Positions 36,572-43,436 of a stretch of DNA of 64,000 nt are shown here, in pieces. Below the pieces are notes generated by a model that saw nothing but the letters and a program-made list of their open reading frames with translations, made no database searches and was not told where the DNA came from. Position 1 is the stretch's first letter. Every line of letters starts with the position of its first letter. Location of the stretch: contig NZ_CP157967.1 in NCBI RefSeq assembly GCF_040215725.1, positions 372,001 to 436,000 of the forward strand. Direction: 5' to 3'. This DNA is from Rhizobium sp. ZPR4 (GTDB taxonomy: Bacteria > Pseudomonadota > Alphaproteobacteria > Rhizobiales > Rhizobiaceae). The position numbers were made by a program, and so were the translations under genes.

Positions 36572-37195
36572 TTACTTGTTGGTCGACGACGTGGTCGTGC
36601 TATCCGTCCCTGGCATGGTCGACGAGCCTGACGAGCTGGCCGCCTTTTCGGAGGCCTGCATCGAAAGCGTCTTGAATTCCGGTGCGGATTTCAGGGCATC
36701 GGCCGTTTCGGTGGTCGTCAGCTTGATGGTGCCATCCTGGGCATTCTGGGTGGCGTTGATCTTATCGAACGGAACGGCGACGTTTTTCTGGCCCATGCCA
36801 AGGAAACCGCCGACGCCGACGACTGCGGCGACGACACCGCCCTGCTTTTGCAGGATCAGGTCGTTGATGCTACCGATGCTTTCGTTCTGACCGTTATAGA
36901 CCGACTGGCCCATATAGGTCCTCGCGCTGATCTGGTCAGCGGACTGCACGGTCAGATAGCCACCGGCTTGGTCTGTCCCCGTTGCCGGGGCAGGGGCCTG
37001 AGCGCTTTTCTGTGTCGACGAGCTGTCCGGCTTGGTGGCATCCGGCGTTGCCGGCGCGGACTGCGTCACCGGTGCATTGTTGCCGCTACCCCCATTCGAT
37101 GGCTGTTGCGCTTGGGCAAAAGCCATGGGTGAAAGTACGGACGCCGTAGCAAAGATTGCGCCTGCGGCGACAGAAGTGAAGAGTTTCCCAGTCAT
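36572..37195 (-). CDS. Exported PRC-barrel domain protein
   Basis: About 207 residues. The signal peptide MTGKLFTSVAAGAIFATASVLSPMAFAQA is cleaved after AFA. A low-complexity linker rich in Ser, Thr, Pro and Gln follows. The PRC-barrel (about residues 95-175) contains SARTYMGQSVYNGQNESIGSINDLILQKQGGVVAAVVGVGGFLGMGQKNVAVPF. The start at 37195 is chosen because AGGTAGG lies 7-8 bases upstream; further in-frame ATGs occur at 37213 and 37225. Such periplasmic PRC proteins are common in the rhizobial general stress response, and a GGAAC-N16-CATT element lies about 110 bp upstream of the start. Confidence 0.85.
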   Translation of the reverse strand: MTGKLFTSVAAGAIFATASVLSPMAFAQAQQPSNGGSGNNAPVTQSAPATPDATKPDSSSTQKSAQAPAPATGTDQAGGYLTVQSADQISARTYMGQSVYNGQNESIGSINDLILQKQGGVVAAVVGVGGFLGMGQKNVAVPFDKINATQNAQDGTIKLTTTETADALKSAPEFKTLSMQASEKAASSSGSSTMPGTDSTTTSSTNK

Positions 37196-37302
37196 CGTGA
37201 ACCTACCTTTCATTCTGATGGGCATGCTTAATCAACGCGCATGCTTACCAGCGCGAGTGGAACCTTTGTGGTGCCGACCGTTATCGTACCGGTCTTAAAG
37301 GC

Positions 37303-37327
37303 AATGGCTCAGGTAGGTTTTGGTTCC
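37303..37327 (-). promoter_or_regulatory. Candidate EcfG/RpoE2-type stress promoter of the PRC-barrel gene
   Basis: On the minus strand GGAAC (37327-37323), 16 bp, then CATT (37306-37303). The rhizobial general-stress sigma consensus is GGAAC-N16/17-CGTT, so this is one mismatch away, with correct spacing and direction. Confidence 0.35.
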
Positions 37328-37513
37328 GTCAAAAGTTGCAGAAAATCGCATCACTCAGCTCGGAAGCAAAAGGAATATGCTGTAAAATCAGCAAATTACC
37401 GCTTCAAAGGACAACCAGAAAGATTGATGGGATGACAGGGCGGTTCAATGCAGGTTTCAATTTTGCGCCCGGTCGAGCCATCTTTCGGTCCTGCATTGTC
37501 GGTCGAAACAATA

Positions 37514-37543
37514 CCGCCTTCAGCGCCGAGCGGCTGAAGGCGG
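37514..37543 (-). terminator. Hairpin at the end of the galactonate operon
   Basis: CCGCCTTCAGC and GCTGAAGGCGG form a perfect 11-bp stem around an 8-base loop, followed on the minus strand by TATTGTTT. It lies 8 bp past the stop of the SMP-30 gene and is the probable end of the operon. Confidence 0.7.
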
Positions 37544-37550
37544 GCCTCAA

Positions 37551-38438
37551 TCAAAGCTTGTATGGCGGGTCGAAAACGCCTCTGACGGTCGGGCCGAGTT
37601 CCAGAAGCGCGCCGGCCTGAGGCTGCATGGAGCGGGCTTCCTCGTCCAGCCCTTCCCAGGCGGTCGTCACGGCCAGCCGGTCTGCATTCTTGCCGATAAA
37701 GGCCGGGCAGGAGGGCTGCATCGCGGGCACGCGATAGCGCTCGATGCGCAGTCCGTCCGGGCTGTATTTGTCAACGAAGCCGGAGCCCCAGCGCGCATTC
37801 CAGATATAGCCGTCCGCATCGCAGACCGAACCGTCTAGGCCGCCCGGATCTTCCATGCTGTCGACCATGACGATCGGTTCTCCCGTCGGAAGTCCCGTCT
37901 CGGGATCGACGAGCACGCGCATGAGCTGGCTGACGCGGGTATCGGTGAAATAGCCGATCGTACCATCTGGCGAGAAGCAGATGGAATTCGGGATACTGAT
38001 CTGGTCGAAGATCTTGGTGACCTTGCCGCCGGCGACATGATAGATCGCGCCCGCCTGCATTTCCGCGCGCTTGCCCATGGTGCCGATCCAGAGCGATCCG
38101 GAAACATGTGTGCGGCCGTCATTGGATCGGTTTTCCGGCTTATCGGCCTCGATGGCCGCATAGAAGCTCAGCTCGCCGGTCGCGATATCGCGTAGGAACA
38201 GACCTTGTTCGGTGGCGATCATCTGTCGTTCTGCATCGACGCGGGCCAGCACGCTCGCCATCATCGGCAGCTCGTGAACCTGTTTCTTGCCGGTCGGCAG
38301 GTGCAGTTCGTGCAGTTCCTTGCCGAGGATGTTAAACCACCAGACGGTGTCCGTATCGGGGTCGTAGGTCGGGCCTTCTCCCAGGACGGAGGAGGTGTTG
38401 CAGAGAATATTGCCCTGGAAATCATGAATATCGGTCAT
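37551..38438 (-). CDS. SMP-30/gluconolactonase/LRE family protein (sugar lactonase)
   Basis: A 295-residue six-bladed beta-propeller lactonase. Metal-site residues typical of the family are present: Glu in LGEGPTYDPDTDTVWWFNI (about residue 20), Asn in RSNDGRTHVSGSLWIGTMGKR (about 104), IPNSICFSPDGTIGYFTDT (about 150) and the Asp in MEDPGGLDGSVCDADGYIWNARWG (about 200). It most likely opens galactono- or arabinonolactone to the acid in the same pathway as the DgoK/DgoA genes upstream. It is the last gene of SDR-dgoK-dgoA-lactonase; only 3 bp separate it from dgoA. Confidence 0.9.
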   Translation of the reverse strand: MTDIHDFQGNILCNTSSVLGEGPTYDPDTDTVWWFNILGKELHELHLPTGKKQVHELPMMASVLARVDAERQMIATEQGLFLRDIATGELSFYAAIEADKPENRSNDGRTHVSGSLWIGTMGKRAEMQAGAIYHVAGGKVTKIFDQISIPNSICFSPDGTIGYFTDTRVSQLMRVLVDPETGLPTGEPIVMVDSMEDPGGLDGSVCDADGYIWNARWGSGFVDKYSPDGLRIERYRVPAMQPSCPAFIGKNADRLAVTTAWEGLDEEARSMQPQAGALLELGPTVRGVFDPPYKL

Positions 38439-38441
38439 AGA

Positions 38442-39077
38442 TCAGGCTCCTATGGCTGCATCATAGGCATAAATGGTGGTCTTGGCGCGTTCGACAACCT
38501 CTGCGGCGGTCATTCCCGGCTTGTAAAGACTGGTGCCGAGACCGAATGCCAGGATACCGGCCTTGGTGTAGTCAGCGAAATTCTTGTCCGAAACGCCGCC
38601 GACTGCGGCAATGACCAGCTCGGGCGGCAGAACAGCGCGAATGGCGGTAATGCCGGATGCACCGAGCACGCCGGCGGGGAAGAATTTGAGACCGGTGGCG
38701 CCGGCGCGCGCGGCAGAAAGCGCTTCCGTGGCGGTGAAGACGCCCGGCATCGTCACCATGCCCTTGTCACGAGCACGGCTGATGACCGCAGGCTCGACAT
38801 TCGGCGTCACCAGCAGCTTGCCGCCGGCGCCATCCAGCCTGTCGACGTCTTCCACCGTCAGCACCGTGCCGGCGCCGATCAGGCAATCGGTCGGTGCCAT
38901 CTTGGCGGCGATTTCGATGGAGCGGAACGGTTCCGGCGAATTCAGCGGGATTTCGATCGCCGTGAAACCTGTCTCGATCAGCGCGCCGACGATATCGGCC
39001 GTTTCCTCCGGCTTGATGCCGCGAAGAATGGCGATGAGCGGGCGCTTCATGGGCGGGAAGGGGATGCGGGTCGTCAT
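38442..39077 (-). CDS. dgoA: 2-dehydro-3-deoxy-6-phosphogalactonate aldolase
   Basis: Splits KDPGal into pyruvate and glyceraldehyde-3-phosphate (De Ley-Doudoroff pathway). It has 211 residues and a TIM barrel with RPLIAILRGIKPEE (catalytic Glu region, about residue 20), GAGTVLTVEDVDRL and the Schiff-base Lys in TGLKFFPAGVLGASG (about residue 130). Its start codon shares one base with the dgoK stop (TGATG), so the two are translationally coupled. Confidence 0.94.
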   Translation of the reverse strand: MTTRIPFPPMKRPLIAILRGIKPEETADIVGALIETGFTAIEIPLNSPEPFRSIEIAAKMAPTDCLIGAGTVLTVEDVDRLDGAGGKLLVTPNVEPAVISRARDKGMVTMPGVFTATEALSAARAGATGLKFFPAGVLGASGITAIRAVLPPELVIAAVGGVSDKNFADYTKAGILAFGLGTSLYKPGMTAAEVVERAKTTIYAYDAAIGA

Positions 39078-40009
39078 CAGCTTTTGCTTTCTTTATTGAA
39101 CCAGATCGCTTCGGCCGCAGCGGAAAGTCCGCGACGGACGGCGGCATCGGCATCGATGGTCTTGTAGGTGAGGGATAGGGCGCGGAATGCGTCTTCATAG
39201 AGAGCCTGGAGGCGGCCGGAGGCGACGAGCGTGATGGCCGCGTTCTGCCCTGCCGAAGCGAGTGCACCGGCGATTTCCGTACCGATCAGGGTGCCGGAGA
39301 TCAGCGCCTGCGCGCCGGCGGCCGTAAGCCCGTTCAGGAGCTGGCCGGAGCGGGCGGTGAACAGCAGGTTGGTGACGAGCGCCGGCTTGTCCGCTGCCAT
39401 CTTGAGGGCGGCTTCGAATGCTTTCGTATCGGCCGGCATGTCGGCAGCGCCGGCAACGGCATGCGAGAGGATGCTGTGCTTGGTGATGACGTCGAAAAGT
39501 TCGCCGGTCATGAAGGTTGAGAAGCCCGCAACCTGGCCGTCGAGAACACGCACCCATTTCGAATGCGTTCCCGGCATGCAGACGAGCTGTTCGCCCTTGG
39601 CATCGGCAGCAATCGCGCCGAGCAATTGCGTCTCCTCGCCACGCATGACGTCGGGCACCTGCTGGCTGCGCTGTGCCAGACCCGGCAGGATGCGCACGTC
39701 GCGGAATTGTCCGGGCACGGAAACAGCGCCGGTGAGGATTGCGGCAAGCGAGGTCGGCGTGTCGATATAGCCGGCTTCCACCCAGCCCTGGCGTGCTCCG
39801 GCCATGCCGCAGACGATGACGGGAATGGCGGCCGGCGCGGATACGGCGTCGAGATGCGACTGCAAAACCTTGGCAAAGCCGGTCTGGGCCGCCGTGGTCA
39901 TGCCTTCGCCGCTGCGGCGCTCTGCGAGAATGCTGCCGTCTTCGCCGATCAGCCACAGCCGGAAACTGCTGGTACCCCAGTCCACCGCGACATATGCGGG
40001 CTTAGTCAT
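39077..40009 (-). CDS. dgoK: 2-dehydro-3-deoxygalactonokinase
   Basis: Phosphorylates 2-keto-3-deoxygalactonate. The ATG at 40009 gives a 310-residue protein starting MTKPAYVAVDWGTSSFRLWLIGEDG, which carries the ASKHA-fold phosphate-1 motif. CGMAGARQGWVEAGYIDTP and CMPGTHSKWVRV are DgoK family patterns. The longer open frame to 40063 adds an unconserved N-terminus. It is coupled to dgoA and lies 37 bp after the SDR gene. Confidence 0.94.
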   Translation of the reverse strand: MTKPAYVAVDWGTSSFRLWLIGEDGSILAERRSGEGMTTAAQTGFAKVLQSHLDAVSAPAAIPVIVCGMAGARQGWVEAGYIDTPTSLAAILTGAVSVPGQFRDVRILPGLAQRSQQVPDVMRGEETQLLGAIAADAKGEQLVCMPGTHSKWVRVLDGQVAGFSTFMTGELFDVITKHSILSHAVAGAADMPADTKAFEAALKMAADKPALVTNLLFTARSGQLLNGLTAAGAQALISGTLIGTEIAGALASAGQNAAITLVASGRLQALYEDAFRALSLTYKTIDADAAVRRGLSAAAEAIWFNKESKS

Positions 40010-40046
40010 GAGAAATGCTCCAAGTCTTACGTCAGAAATCTTAAGG

Positions 40047-40817
40047 TTAGAAAATACCGCCATCGACGGTGATGGCTTGTCCGGTCATGGCACCGGAGCA
40101 GTCCGAGGCCAGAAAGAGCACCGGCCCGACGAGATCGTCAGCGCTCAGCACGCGCTTCAGGCATTGCCGGTCTATCGTCTTGGCCATGCCGTCCTCGGTC
40201 AGCCAGAGGTCGAGCTGTCGCTGGGTGACGATCATGCCCGGCAGAACGGCGTTGACGCGGATATTCTCGGGGCCGAAGCGACCGGCAAAGCTCTTGGTCA
40301 GCCCGATGATGCCGGACTTCGCGGTTGCGTAGGAGGCGAGCTGCGGCGGATTCATCTTGAAGACGATCGAGGAGAAGTTGATGATCGCCCCACCGCCGGC
40401 AGCCCGCATCCCGGGTGCCGCCGACTGCGAGACGAAGAATACCTGTTTCAGGTTGATCGCCTGGCTGTTGTCCCAATAGTCCTCGGTCATGGTGTCGATG
40501 TCGTGCCGGTCGTCCCAGGCCGCATTGTTGACGAGGACGCGGATCGCGCCGAGATCGGACTCGATCGCTGCAACCGTGCTTTTGCTCGCGCCGACATCGC
40601 GCAGGTCGGCGTGGTAGAAGGAAACTGGATGCGCCGATTGGCCTGAAAGCTTGGCCGCCAATGCCTTGCTGGGTTCCTCGGCGATATCGATGAAGGCGAC
40701 CTTTGCACCCTGTTTCGCGAAGGCTTCCACGAGGCTTGCGCCGATGCCTGAGCCGCCGCCGGTGACGAGGACGGTGCGATCTTTCAGATCGGGAAATTGC
40801 GCCTGAGTATCTGTCAA
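40047..40817 (-). CDS. SDR family sugar dehydrogenase
   Basis: A 256-residue short-chain dehydrogenase. The TTG at 40817 is chosen because GGGAGGAAA precedes it by 7 bases and the conserved domain begins soon after; an ATG at 40850 or 40862 lacks a ribosome site. Cofactor motif VTGGGSGIGASLVEAF (about residue 17), NNAAWDDRHD, the Ser in INFSSIVFKMN and the YATAKSG active site (Tyr about residue 156) are present. From its place as first gene of the operon it probably oxidises D-galactose or a related sugar to the lactone. No dgoD dehydratase gene is in the operon. Confidence 0.88.
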   Translation of the reverse strand: MTDTQAQFPDLKDRTVLVTGGGSGIGASLVEAFAKQGAKVAFIDIAEEPSKALAAKLSGQSAHPVSFYHADLRDVGASKSTVAAIESDLGAIRVLVNNAAWDDRHDIDTMTEDYWDNSQAINLKQVFFVSQSAAPGMRAAGGGAIINFSSIVFKMNPPQLASYATAKSGIIGLTKSFAGRFGPENIRVNAVLPGMIVTQRQLDLWLTEDGMAKTIDRQCLKRVLSADDLVGPVLFLASDCSGAMTGQAITVDGGIF

Positions 40818-40843
40818 GTGGTTTCCTCCCGGATCAATCGAAA

Positions 40844-40860
40844 GTTCCATTATTCGGAAC
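40844..40860. promoter_or_regulatory. Candidate IclR-family operator between SDR and iclR genes
   Basis: GTTCC-N7-GGAAC is a perfect inverted repeat with an AT-rich centre; a further ATGGAA (40874-40879) mirrors the TTCCAT inside the first site. It lies between the divergent operon and regulator genes, overlapping the expected promoters. Confidence 0.5.
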
Positions 40861-40937
40861 ATAATTTGACTATATGGAATTATTGATCTACCCTCTCACG
40901 CTGTCAAGGATAGTGCGGCTCTGCCAGAGATAAATGA

Positions 40938-41753
40938 ATGAGCGTCGATCTGGGTTCAGGGGACAGCAAAAATAAAACGCGTCGCGACCGGGAAACCGGA
41001 ACGCTGGGAAAGCTCGTCTCCCTGCTCGATCTTGTCGCGCTCGCCGATGGACCGATGCGCTTTACCGACATCCTCTCGCTCTCCGATCAGCCGCGCGGCA
41101 CATTGCACCGTCAATTGTCGCATCTTGTCGAGGAAGGGCTTCTGGAGGTCGACCGCGACGGTCGCTATCTGATCGGGTTGCGGCTCTTGACGCTTGCCTC
41201 GCGCAGCTGGGCGCGCAACGAGTTTCGCGCGGTTGCCGAGCCACATCTGCATGGGTTGCAGGAGGTGACCGGTGAAACCGTCCATCTTGGCGTCCTGCGC
41301 GGCACGGAGGTCATCTATCTCGACAAGGTCGAGGGTCGGCAATCCATACGCATGTATTCGCAGGTCGGCAATGCATCTCCGGCCTATTGTACCGGTGTTG
41401 GCAAGGCAGCACTCTCCGCGCTCGATGATGCCGAGCTTGAAGCGAGAATCTCAAGCCTCGAATATCGCCCCTATACAGAGCATACGTTTCGCAATGCCTT
41501 AGAGCTGCTCTCCGATGTTTCGGAAATCAGGGCGCGAGGCTATGCCTTCGATCTGGAGGAGCATGAAAGCGGCATTTGCTGCGTTGCTGCCCCGATCCGT
41601 TCCGATGACGGTCATATGCTGGCCGGCGTCTCGGTGACCGGCCCGGCCTATCGTGTCACACTGGAAAAGTTGCAGGCATGGGCGCCTTTGGTGGTTGCCA
41701 CTGCTGATTCGATTAGGACGGACATGCGCAACCGGATGGGGCCTAAGCGCTGA
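40938..41753 (+). CDS. IclR family transcriptional regulator
   Basis: A 271-residue regulator. The N-terminal winged HTH (about residues 25-90) is LVSLLDLVALADGPMRFTDILSLSDQPRGTLHRQLSHLVEEGLLEVDRDGRYLIG. The C-terminal IclR effector domain includes GETVHLGVLRGTEVIYLDKVEG, YCTGVGKAALSAL and GICCVAAPIRSDDGHMLAGVSVTGP. It is divergent from the SDR-dgoK-dgoA-lactonase operon and most probably controls it, responding to galactonate or a breakdown intermediate. The family usually represses; effector identity is not visible in the sequence. Confidence 0.92.
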   Translation: MSVDLGSGDSKNKTRRDRETGTLGKLVSLLDLVALADGPMRFTDILSLSDQPRGTLHRQLSHLVEEGLLEVDRDGRYLIGLRLLTLASRSWARNEFRAVAEPHLHGLQEVTGETVHLGVLRGTEVIYLDKVEGRQSIRMYSQVGNASPAYCTGVGKAALSALDDAELEARISSLEYRPYTEHTFRNALELLSDVSEIRARGYAFDLEEHESGICCVAAPIRSDDGHMLAGVSVTGPAYRVTLEKLQAWAPLVVATADSIRTDMRNRMGPKR

Positions 41754-42073
41754 CTCCATAAATTTCGCGCAAAGGCTGTCCGAAACTTACGGATTTAATG
41801 CTGTTCGCGCCTGACCTTAGCGAAATTGCCCGTTTATCTTGAATTTTACTGTTGAGATATGCGGAAGAACTGCCATTATCCCCAAGTGATTATTGGAATC
41901 ATACAGGATTTGGCGAGGTGTTGAGCGGACATAATAGTAACGGGCGTTGATGCAGTCACGGTTTTGAAAAACTATATTTTGCCGAGCGGCTGATATCGGC
42001 TGCCGTATGATAATCGTGAGGGGCAAGAGACGGAAGTTTCGTATTTTTTCCCTCTTTTACATAAAGAAGACTG
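41754..42073. other. AT-rich gap upstream of the LuxR-type gene
   Basis: 320 bases, clearly more AT-rich than the neighbouring genes. It contains a short direct repeat, CGGCTGATATCGGCTG (around 41982-41997), and a T-run before the gene. No ORF or clear promoter pair was recognised. Confidence 0.4.
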
Positions 42074-42814
42074 ATGATGGCGGCATTGATACAGGCGGGC
42101 ATGTCCCCTCGTGGCGAGGACTTTATCGAGGAAATCAGCAGGCTTAAGACGCAGTTCGATGTGTTCCGTTTCATGAAGGGGCTGACGGAGGCCTATCGTT
42201 GCCGCGCCTTCATGGTTCTCAATCTGCCGCCTATTACGTCCTCGGACTTGCAAAGCAATTCAGTCATCAACAACTGGCCGGCGGAATTGTTGTCGATCTA
42301 CGATCAGGAAAATCTGTTGTCGACCAGCCCCGCGCTGCAACGTCTGCGCCGTTCCACGCTACCCTTTGTTTATGAAGTGGCGACAAGCCCCAACCGCGAA
42401 GAGAGCAAGTCGCAGCTCGTGGTGGCTCTGTTTGAACGTTTCCGCATGACGCGCTTCGTTTATTTCCCGACCCACGATGCCTCCGGTCTTCGCGGCGCTA
42501 TTTGTCTGGCCGGTGACCGCGAGCTATTTTCGGTGGAAGAGATCAAGGACCTTTTCTATATCGCAGTTCACGTTTTCGACCGGCTTGCCGAAATCCGCAA
42601 TCTTGATGTTCGCGTTGTCGATGCCCTGACCGACCGGGAGATCGATTGCCTGAACTGGACGGCAGCCGGAAAGACCAGCGCCGAAATCGCCGAAATCCTG
42701 TCTCTGTCCGAACATACGGTCAATCATTACCTCAATCGTGCCACCAAGAAGCTCGATACCGTCAACCGTACGCAGGCCGTCGCCAAGGCCTTGCGCGTCG
42801 GCTTGATCAAATAA
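42074..42814 (+). CDS. LuxR-type regulator with autoinducer-binding-like domain (LuxR solo)
   Basis: A 246-residue protein. The N-terminal domain (about residues 20-165) matches the autoinducer-binding fold, and the C-terminal HTH is LTDREIDCLNWTAAGKTSAEIAEIL with SEHTVNHYLNRATKKL. No luxI-type synthase is nearby. In the ligand-site block WPAELLSIYDQENLLSTSP, the tryptophan and aspartate that contact acyl-homoserine lactones in TraR (W57, D70) are Leu and Ser, while the TraR Tyr61 and Pro71 positions are kept. It may therefore sense a different ligand or act without one. It is transcribed alone; a sigma-54 promoter region follows. Confidence 0.88.
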   Translation: MMAALIQAGMSPRGEDFIEEISRLKTQFDVFRFMKGLTEAYRCRAFMVLNLPPITSSDLQSNSVINNWPAELLSIYDQENLLSTSPALQRLRRSTLPFVYEVATSPNREESKSQLVVALFERFRMTRFVYFPTHDASGLRGAICLAGDRELFSVEEIKDLFYIAVHVFDRLAEIRNLDVRVVDALTDREIDCLNWTAAGKTSAEIAEILSLSEHTVNHYLNRATKKLDTVNRTQAVAKALRVGLIK

Positions 42815-42850
42815 TGACATCGTCGTCTCGATGCGATGATCGAGATTCGA

Positions 42851-42879
42851 GCAGCGTGTGAATGAATTTTGTGCGCTGC
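42851..42879. promoter_or_regulatory. Possible upstream activator site for the sigma-54 promoter
   Basis: GCAGCG-N17-CGCTGC inverted repeat centred about 145 bp upstream of the predicted sigma-54 start. Enhancer-binding proteins of the NtrC family bind palindromes at such distances. It is not the known NtrC or NifA consensus. Confidence 0.3.
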
Positions 42880-42983
42880 GAATAAAATATGACGAAGCCA
42901 ATAGCGATGATCTACCATGCCGATTCAGGTGTGGTTTGGAATAAGTGATTGAAATATTTTAGTTTTACGGATTTGTTGAAAAC

Positions 42984-43000
42984 TGGCACGCTTCCTGCTT
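42984..43000 (+). promoter_or_regulatory. Sigma-54 (RpoN) promoter
   Basis: TGGCACG-CTTC-CTGCTT matches the -24/-12 consensus TGGCACG-N4-TTGCW in all but one base and has the essential GG-N10-GC spacing. Transcription would begin near 43010. The first annotated gene downstream is mrp at 43437. Confidence 0.7.
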
Positions 43001-43009
43001 CTAAATGGG

Positions 43010-43132
43010 TAGAGGTCCAGAGGGGACTTTGATAACAGCGCCGATGAAACGTGCGCGGATCAAACGACCGTCGCCGATGCCCATCGCCCTAGCTTCTCCC
43101 GGCGAAGGGATCGGCGGCGGTTGTTGCTTATT
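43010..43132 (+). ncRNA. Candidate sigma-54-dependent small RNA or structured mrp leader
   Basis: From the predicted start the RNA would begin with a hairpin (AGGTCC 43013-43018 with GGACTT 43024-43029). It then has a roughly 43-base linker and a long hairpin, GCCGAT-G-CCC-A-TCGCC (43073-43088) pairing with GGCGA-A-GGG-ATCGGC (43101-43115), i.e. 14 base pairs with one bulge and one mismatch. A moderately T-rich stretch, TTGTTGCTTATTT (43121-43133), follows. This layout resembles a bacterial small RNA with a terminator, but the U-tract is poor, so it may instead be the 5' leader of mrp. A start codon at 43043 opens a frame with no recognisable protein. Confidence 0.4.
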
Positions 43133-43436
43133 TAACACGCTTAGCAAGTTCGGGCGCGCTCGTGGGACGATTTTCGCGCCTTCGCCCTATTCCTTTCAGA
43201 CGGGTGTTCTATGTCGGCCGACGATCATGTCTTCCCGAACTGGGAGAGCGTTGCGGCTGGTAAGGGTTCTTCATGGACCCGGCGGACCTGCCGGCCGCAA
43301 CGAAGACGCATTTTATCGACGGCGTCCCGAATTTCGTTTGGCGAAGTCCCGCCTCTCTACTATCTAAACCAGAATGATTTCGGAAAGCGCCCGCCCGATG
43401 CAGCGCTGCCGAAAAGGATTCTGCAGTGAGGATGAA
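43133..43436. other. Remaining gap before mrp
   Basis: About 300 bases with no recognised domain-bearing ORF. Short open frames (for example 43211-43429 +) have no family features. Together with the sigma-54 transcript region this makes a 622-base interval between the LuxR-type gene and mrp. Confidence 0.35.

Noticed and set aside
37259..37282. GGAAC-N15-CGTT on the + strand, like an EcfG promoter
   Set aside because: Spacing is one base short of the accepted range and it points toward no gene in that direction.
43005..43429. Open frames 43005-43367 and 43211-43429 (+) in the gap before mrp
   Set aside because: No recognisable domain or ribosome site; the first begins upstream of the predicted sigma-54 start. 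They look like chance frames.
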